DNA of 64,000 nucleotides from Pelomonas sp. Root405 (GTDB lineage Bacteria; Pseudomonadota; Gammaproteobacteria; Burkholderiales; Burkholderiaceae_C), in contig NZ_LMDU01000005.1 in assembly GCF_001425165.1 (NCBI RefSeq), forward strand, positions 1-64,000. Direction: 5' to 3'. Shown here in pieces: positions 59,422-64,000 of this stretch (position 1 is the stretch's first letter; the number at the start of each line of letters is the position of its first letter). The notes beneath the pieces are model-generated. The model saw only the letters and a list, made by a program, of their open reading frames with translations, had not been told where the DNA came from and ran no database searches. The position numbers were made by a program, and so were the translations under genes.

Positions 59422-59979
59422 CTAGAGCGAGCCCAGGTCGCCCGTTGCGGACGCACGCTCCACCGTGAGCGTCTCCGTCCACCAGTTGTCGCGGCGCCGG
59501 CCACGCTGGGTGGCCTTGCGGGCGATCAGGTCGCGCGCCCAGGCACGGACCGTCGATTCGGCGAGCGGCAGGTCGCCGCTGAAGAGCTGCATGGCGATGG
59601 CCCAGTACTCCGCGTCGCTGAAGACCTCGGGCGTGGGGCTGTGCAGTGCCTCCTGGGGCCGCGTCCAGGGCGTGTCGAAGAAGGGCTGTGCCGGGTCGAA
59701 GAGCTGGGGCCCTTTCTCTTGCTCCAGCACATCGCGCCGCGCCGCGCTGAAATGCCACTCGAACAGCTCGCGCCAGCGCCGCGCCTCGCGCGGCCGCCAC
59801 CAGCGCCTGGCCGGCATCCAGGGCCAGACGAGGTTGGGCCACACGCTTTGCCAGCCGCCCTCACGCACCGGGCCGAGCAGGGCACGTCGCTGGGCCTCGG
59901 CGTTGCCCGGCCAGGCCCGTTCCAACGCAGCTTGCAGCTGGGGCGGCAGCGCTTGCAGGTCGAGGTGGGGATCGGGCAT
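59422..59979 (-). CDS. Hypothetical protein beside the LysM-RES protein, possible immunity partner
   Basis: This 185-residue cytosolic protein is rich in Trp and Arg (WQSVWPNLVWPWMPARRWWRPREARRWRELFEWHFSAARR). It has no signal peptide and no family I know. It starts 11 bases after the LysM/RES-like gene on the same strand. Toxin operons often place the immunity or antitoxin gene just behind the toxin, which suits this size and order. RES toxins usually pair with an Xre-type antitoxin, which this is not. Confidence 0.55.
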   Translation of the reverse strand: MPDPHLDLQALPPQLQAALERAWPGNAEAQRRALLGPVREGGWQSVWPNLVWPWMPARRWWRPREARRWRELFEWHFSAARRDVLEQEKGPQLFDPAQPFFDTPWTRPQEALHSPTPEVFSDAEYWAIAMQLFSGDLPLAESTVRAWARDLIARKATQRGRRRDNWWTETLTVERASATGDLGSL

Positions 59980-59990
59980 GGGCCCGGACC

Positions 59991-61655
59991 TTACCAGGGC
60001 TTGATGGCGTTCCAGGCCTTAGATGCGCCGTCGCCGACCGACTGCAGACCCGATGCCAGCTTGTCCTTGGCGGCACTGGTGAAGCCGGTGGCTTTGTCGA
60101 GCGCGCCGATGGCGTAGTGCGCGCCGACACCGACGCCGAAGCCGACGACCGCCCCCACCGCCGTGCCCGCCACCGGCACGACCGAGCCCACGGCGGCGCC
60201 GGCCCAGGCGCCCGCCGCACCCGCGGCGACCGCGGTGCCGGTGTCCACCACCGTGTTGGCCACGGCGCGCGAGCCATTGATCTGCCCGGCGCGGTAGGCC
60301 TGCACATTCGTGTAGCCGCTGACGCCGGCTTGCACCAACCCGCCAACCGCGCCGCCGGCCTTCACAAGACCCATGCGCGGTGCCAGCAGGTCGACCGCCT
60401 TGGCCGCGCCGCCGCCGACCGCAGCATGGGTGGCCGTGGAAGTGGCCACCTGGCCGACAGCCACCTGCTCACCGCGCGCAGCGCGCACGCCTGCATCGAT
60501 GAGGGTGGCGGCGCCGCCGCCGACGGCGCCATAGCGTGCAGAAGAAGCGCGCGGATAGCCTTCCGGGGCGCCGGTAAAGGCCCGGCGGGCCGGCTCCAGG
60601 CGGCCTGACCTGAGCTCTTCAGGCGCCTGGTTGGCGGCCTGCAGCGGCCGGCCGGGCTGGTCGGCCGCAGCAAGCTTGGGGAACTTGGCGCTTGCATCCA
60701 TCGGCGGCCGCACGCCCGCCGCCTTGTTGAGCGGCCCATCGACGTAGGGCCGCGCATCGGCCGGCATGGGTTGAACGACGCCGCTTGCGCTTTGCGTAGG
60801 CGCTGCGTTGCCCGCCGCATCGAAGCGCGTGATGCGCTGCGGCGTGAGCTGTGCGGGCTGGGCGTTGCGGGTCACGATGTCGATCTGCGCGCCGCCGGTG
60901 GCCGACGGCGCGCGCAGCGCGCTGGCGCCGGCGTCCGAGGCGCCCTTGGATGCCTGCTGCGGCAGCGTGTAGGGATGCTCGCCTGTCAGTTGATGCAGCA
61001 GGCCGGGCGACTTGCCGCCCTTGCTCTCGGTGAGGGCGTCGACAGGCAGGCCGACGCGGCGCGCGCCTTCGGCCAGGTCGCTGACCCCGCCGCGGCCCCG
61101 CGCGTCCGGCGCTGCGCGCAAGTCCACCTCCAGCACGGTCTTGCCGGCCAGCGGGTGGCGTCCGCCCGACGCATAGGCCGCGTTCTCGTGCAGCATGCTC
61201 GCCGCGTCGGGCGAGGTGTAGAGCATGCCCTGGCCGCCGGCGTTGTAGCGGCCGGGCGAGCCGAAGTTGTGGTTGAGAAGCGTCTGTTCGTAGGTCGTCG
61301 ACCCGGCGCGGAACAGCGTGCCGTGGAAGGCCTGCTGCGGCGCCACCTGGCCGGCCTGGTAGGCCTTGCTCTGCAACGCCTGCACCAGGCCCTCGCGCCC
61401 GCCGGCGCCGGCGATGCCCGCGACGGCCGGGTTCAGGTCAGTGGGCTGGGGCTCGGGCAACCTGACGGGCTGTCCGAGCGGCAGCGACTGGGCGAGGGCC
61501 AGCGCCGGGTTGGCGTCACGCAGGGCGCTCTCGTCCACGCCGTAGCGCTGCGCCACATCGGCGAGGCGGTCGCCGCGCTGGGCGTAAACGGTGGTGTCGG
61601 CGGGCGGCGGCAGGCTGGTGGGGCGCGAGCCGGTGGCTTCGATGGCTTGGGGCAC
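59991..61655 (-). CDS. LysM plus RES-like toxin candidate with hydrophobic C-terminal region
   Basis: Starting at GTG 61655 (AGGA seven bases before), the 554-residue protein has a LysM domain (residues 23-66, YAQRGDRLADVAQRYGVDESALRDANP). A RES-like domain follows: R116 (LFRAG), GRYNAGGQGMLYTSP with E157 (LHENAAY), then S251 (ALRAPSA), matching the R-E-S triad of NAD-degrading RES toxins. From about 370 is a Gly/Ala-rich hydrophobic run (VAAGAAGAWAGAAVGSVVPVAG) as in many membrane-inserting effectors. It could be delivered by the T3SS or another route. An ATG at 61691 is an alternative start without a ribosome site. Confidence 0.62.
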   Translation of the reverse strand: MPQAIEATGSRPTSLPPPADTTVYAQRGDRLADVAQRYGVDESALRDANPALALAQSLPLGQPVRLPEPQPTDLNPAVAGIAGAGGREGLVQALQSKAYQAGQVAPQQAFHGTLFRAGSTTYEQTLLNHNFGSPGRYNAGGQGMLYTSPDAASMLHENAAYASGGRHPLAGKTVLEVDLRAAPDARGRGGVSDLAEGARRVGLPVDALTESKGGKSPGLLHQLTGEHPYTLPQQASKGASDAGASALRAPSATGGAQIDIVTRNAQPAQLTPQRITRFDAAGNAAPTQSASGVVQPMPADARPYVDGPLNKAAGVRPPMDASAKFPKLAAADQPGRPLQAANQAPEELRSGRLEPARRAFTGAPEGYPRASSARYGAVGGGAATLIDAGVRAARGEQVAVGQVATSTATHAAVGGGAAKAVDLLAPRMGLVKAGGAVGGLVQAGVSGYTNVQAYRAGQINGSRAVANTVVDTGTAVAAGAAGAWAGAAVGSVVPVAGTAVGAVVGFGVGVGAHYAIGALDKATGFTSAAKDKLASGLQSVGDGASKAWNAIKPW

Positions 61656-61717
61656 GGGATGTCCTCGCGGGATGATTGGGTCGTGCCCCATTGCATATGC
61701 TGCCGCCTCTGCCCGCC

Positions 61718-61753
61718 AGCTGCGGCTGGCCGCAATTCGGGGCAGCCGCAGCT
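61718..61753. repeat. Inverted repeat between divergent genes
   Basis: AGCTGCGGCTG (61718-61728) is followed after 14 bases by its exact complement CAGCCGCAGCT (61743-61753). It lies between the LysM/RES gene and the isochorismatase-like gene, which point apart, so a role as an operator shared by both is possible. Confidence 0.65.
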
Positions 61754-61870
61754 AGGGTCGGCCGCAACGTGGCGGAGCATTTCCGTGATGCCCCTTCCGC
61801 TTCGTTGACGATCTATCCGCGAAAGCGTTCCTGGCGCGGTCGATACTTGTTAGAACGCACAAACAGCCCC

Positions 61871-62431
61871 ATGCACCCCACAACGCTTCTGGTCATCGAT
61901 ATGCAGCGCGGCATGCGCGAACCCGCCGCTGGTGATCGCAACAATGCGGGAGCCGAGCAAGCCATTTCGACGCTGCTTGCCGCTTGGCGAGAAACCAAAG
62001 CACCAGTCGTTCACGTACGTCACATCTCGAGAGCGCCCGGCTCACCTTTCTGGCCGGGTCAAGTTGGCGCAGAGTTCCAGCCGGAGCTTGCACCGCTCGA
62101 TACGGAGCATGTGGTCGAGAAGAACGTGCCGGATGCCTTCATCAATACGGGACTGGAGCGCTGGCTGCACGCCAGAGGCATGAACGCCGTTGCCATCGTC
62201 GGCGTCAGTACGAACAACTCGGTTGAGTCAACTGCGCGCACGGCCGGCAATCTTGGCTTCAAGACCTATGTAGTGTCAGACGCGACGTTCGCCTTCGCAA
62301 AGGCCGACTTCGCCGGAGTCTGGCGCAACGCGGAGGATGTGCATGCGATGGCCCTCTCCAATCTTCATGGCGAGTACGCCACGGTCGTGACGACCAGCGA
62401 ATTGCTCAGCTCGCTCGAACCCCTGCGCTGA
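61871..62431 (+). CDS. Isochorismatase-family hydrolase-like protein without the nucleophilic Cys
   Basis: The 186-residue protein matches the family: Asp10 in TLLVIDMQRGMRE, a Lys in VVEKNVPDAFINTGLERWL, and the loop VAIVGVSTNNSVESTARTAGNLGFKTYVVSDAT. In active cysteine hydrolases a Cys precedes V-x-x-T-A-R; here it is Ser (NNSVESTAR). The protein may be a catalytically inactive or altered relative, as in some E. coli members. ATG 61871 was chosen because the upstream frame overlaps the inverted repeat. It converges on the next gene. Confidence 0.82.
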   Translation: MHPTTLLVIDMQRGMREPAAGDRNNAGAEQAISTLLAAWRETKAPVVHVRHISRAPGSPFWPGQVGAEFQPELAPLDTEHVVEKNVPDAFINTGLERWLHARGMNAVAIVGVSTNNSVESTARTAGNLGFKTYVVSDATFAFAKADFAGVWRNAEDVHAMALSNLHGEYATVVTTSELLSSLEPLR

Positions 62432-62458
62432 TCGACGCCGTCGCGTCGCGCCAATGCC

Positions 62459-63241
62459 TCAGCATTTGGCAAACACATCCCGGCTCGCGTTGAACCCGTC
62501 CATGCGCCAGCCCTGGGGTGTCCAGCGCAGGCTCATCGCGCCGGCGAAGTCGATGCGCCCTTCGCCCTTGCGCGACAGCGGCGGCATGTCCAGGCGCGGG
62601 GGCGTGTTGCCGGCAATCATGCTGCGGATGTCAAGGCGCTGCGTGGTCGCGGTCACGTCGGGCAGGCAGCGCGCGGCGCGGCGCATGACGGAGGAGGGCG
62701 CCTTGACGATGTCGGGTCCCTCGACGAATTCCAGCTGTGGCAGCGACAGGCGCTGCAGCAGCTCGCCGTCGCCGCGGGCCAGCGCATCGCGCAGCTGGCG
62801 CCAGAACTGCACGAAGGCGCCGTCGCGGTCGACCGACACGGCGCAGCCTGCGGCCGTGGGTGCGAGCGTGGCTGTGGCCGGGACCTGCAGCGCGCCGCAG
62901 GCGGCGGGCGTGAAGGCCAGCCTGTAGCCGTCGGCGCCCGCGCGCCGAACGTCGACGCGCTGGCGCTGGTTCAGCGTGGCGTCCGTCCAGTCGAAGCGCC
63001 AGCTGCCGTCGGCCTGCGCCACGGCCGGGCCGGTGCTGGCGAAGTCGCACTCGCGGGCGCCGGCGCTGACGCTCAGGCTGACTTGCAGCGGGGCGCCGGC
63101 GGCATCGCGGCTGACACGAAAGCTGTGGACTTCGTCGGGTTGGCAAACGAGTTGCGTCGGCGGCAGATCCGTCGCCGCATGAGTCGTGGCGAGCGGCGCC
63201 AGCAGGGCCAAGCCCAGCAGGGCGCGGTGAATGAAGGGCAT
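62459..63241 (-). CDS. Exported protein, unknown function (260 aa)
   Basis: The signal peptide (MPFIHRALLGLALLAPLATTHA) is followed by a beta-rich domain with several Cys (TQLVCQPDEVHSFRVSRD, GARECDFAST, AACGALQV, GCAVSVDRDG). A helical C-terminal half follows (FWRQLRDALARGDGELLQRLSL). It ends with Cys (DVFAKC). Only the downstream ATG at 63241 has the signal sequence; the much longer frame is spurious. It is 32 bases behind the hydrolase gene on the same strand, so they may be co-transcribed. No family name. Confidence 0.75.
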   Translation of the reverse strand: MPFIHRALLGLALLAPLATTHAATDLPPTQLVCQPDEVHSFRVSRDAAGAPLQVSLSVSAGARECDFASTGPAVAQADGSWRFDWTDATLNQRQRVDVRRAGADGYRLAFTPAACGALQVPATATLAPTAAGCAVSVDRDGAFVQFWRQLRDALARGDGELLQRLSLPQLEFVEGPDIVKAPSSVMRRAARCLPDVTATTQRLDIRSMIAGNTPPRLDMPPLSRKGEGRIDFAGAMSLRWTPQGWRMDGFNASRDVFAKC

Positions 63242-63273
63242 CGTGCGGTCAGGAAGTCTGGCCGCCGAGGTTA

Positions 63274-64000
63274 TCAAGGGGCGCGGCGTACGCCGATGGC
63301 GTCGGAGAGCCGCCGGTCCGAGTAGGTGACGCCGTCGTAGTTCTCGCCACGCACGCCCTGGTTGCCGCCGACGACGCGCACCGTGCCGTTGGCCAGCACT
63401 TCCGACACGATGGCCACATGGCCCTGCGCCGGGTTGTTGCCGCGTGGGAAGACGATGACGTCGCCCGGCCGCACGTTGGCCGAGTTCATGGGCACAGCGT
63501 TGCCCCAGTTCAGCCAGCTGCGCGCGGCGGCGCTGTCGGTGCCGCGGATGCCGGCCTGCTCCATGCTCCAGTTGACGAAGGAGGAACACCAGGCGGTCTC
63601 GTCGTCGCGGGCGCGCAGGCTGGTGGTCTGGTGGTACTCGACGACGCGTGCGTTGTCGCGGCCGCCGCGCACTTCGTTCGTGCCAAGCTCGCCGCGGGCG
63701 ATGGCCAGGTGGCGCGGCACGCCGGCGGCCGGGGCCGGCTGTGCGGCCTGTACAGCGGCCGGGGCCTGGGTCAGCAGACCCTGTCGGTCCAGCGCCGTCT
63801 CGACCGCGTTGGTGCGGCGCTGCTGGTCGGCGCGGATGACGGCCTGCACCTCGGCTTCGGTCGGCGCGCGGCCGAGCTGGTTGCGGGCAATGGTCGCAAA
63901 GCCGCCGCCGGCCAGGTTGCCGTTGGACAGGCGGAAGCGCTCGCCGGTGGCGGCGTCGACGAAGCTGTTGACGCGCAAGTTGGTCAGGGTGGCGGCGGTG
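63274..64000 (-). CDS. CHAP/NlpC-P60-like peptidoglycan hydrolase (TIGR02594-type), N-terminus beyond window
   Basis: The C-terminal part has the cysteine peptidase motifs: WCSSFVNWSMEQAGIRGTDSAAARSWLNWG with the catalytic Cys, RPGDVIVFPRGNNPAQGHVAIVSEV with the His, and a final strand (VVGGNQGVRGENYDGVTYSD). This is the TIGR02594-type CHAP-like cell-wall hydrolase layout. The reading frame stays open to the window edge, so the start is not seen; a TTG at 63978 is in frame. A Pro/Ala linker (APAAVQAAQPAPAAG) separates an N-terminal domain. It may serve cell-wall access. Confidence 0.78.
   Translation of the reverse strand, partial: TAATLTNLRVNSFVDAATGERFRLSNGNLAGGGFATIARNQLGRAPTEAEVQAVIRADQQRRTNAVETALDRQGLLTQAPAAVQAAQPAPAAGVPRHLAIARGELGTNEVRGGRDNARVVEYHQTTSLRARDDETAWCSSFVNWSMEQAGIRGTDSAAARSWLNWGNAVPMNSANVRPGDVIVFPRGNNPAQGHVAIVSEVLANGTVRVVGGNQGVRGENYDGVTYSDRRLSDAIGVRRAP

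Noticed and set aside
62459-63589. A 376-codon version of the exported protein gene
   Set aside because: The first 116 codons are a shadow of the neighbouring hydrolase gene; the signal peptide begins at 63241.

Overview
The window looks like chromosome of a high-GC betaproteobacterium, most likely Burkholderiales of the Roseateles/Rubrivivax/Mitsuaria type. This is inferred from the GC-rich genes, the dense minus-strand operons and the style of the type III secretion genes; no rRNA or tRNA was seen to confirm it. About 50 kb is tightly packed with genes. The first 12 kb is a looser accessory zone.

Layout. (1) 1-11.9 kb: a recombination-rich patch. It has an IS30 transposase stub, two minus-strand gene cassettes that each end in an attC-like site (no integron integrase in the window), IS110-type end sequence and a broken IS110 transposase joined to a broken fatty-acid desaturase, a short tyrosine recombinase, an uncharacterised three-gene envelope operon (3538-6504), two AT-rich secreted-protein genes, an IS91-associated integrase remnant and a secreted SGNH-type hydrolase. 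(2) 11.9-28.5 kb, minus strand: three very large coupled genes of unknown function (2823, 1081 and 1102 aa), with DUF6603-like, OmpA-like, fibronectin-like and degenerate phospholipase-D-like parts, followed by a Tat-type aldo/keto reductase and a DUF6064 membrane protein. (3) 28.6-31.6 kb: small housekeeping or unknown genes (DUF3616, a GIY-YIG-like protein, a His-rich exported protein). (4) 31.7-49.0 kb, minus strand: a near-complete non-flagellar type III secretion system (T3SS) in one coupled transcription unit: lytic transglycosylase, sctV, C, D, F, I, J, K, L, N, O, P, an unassigned gene, a FixL/FixJ-like soluble kinase and regulator, a short sctQ-like gene, sctR, S, T, then three unassigned small genes. 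(5) 49.3-53.1 kb, plus strand: sctU, a FliO-like gene, an acetyltransferase, a DUF6683-like gene and a glycine-rich, cysteine-free candidate filament or harpin with its own strong terminator. (6) 53.1-59.4 kb: a beta-propeller-like lipoprotein and an exported four-gene module in which two tandem paralogues are flanked by two DUF6683 genes. (7) 59.4-64 kb: a LysM plus RES-like toxin candidate with a possible immunity partner, a cysteine-less isochorismatase-family protein, an exported protein and a CHAP/NlpC-like cell-wall hydrolase cut by the window end.

How it fits together. The T3SS core covers the export apparatus (SctRSTUV), the ATPase complex (SctN, L, O, K, Q-like), the rings (SctC, D, J) and rod and needle (SctI, F). 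Two-component genes inside the operon, between coupled secretion genes, suggest the machine controls its own expression. A 19-bp motif repeated exactly 60 bp apart lies just before sctU and is a candidate binding site. I did not recognise a translocon or gatekeeper gene, so the secreted targets may be the unusual proteins nearby. The least explained systems are the giant three-gene operon and the DUF6683 module.
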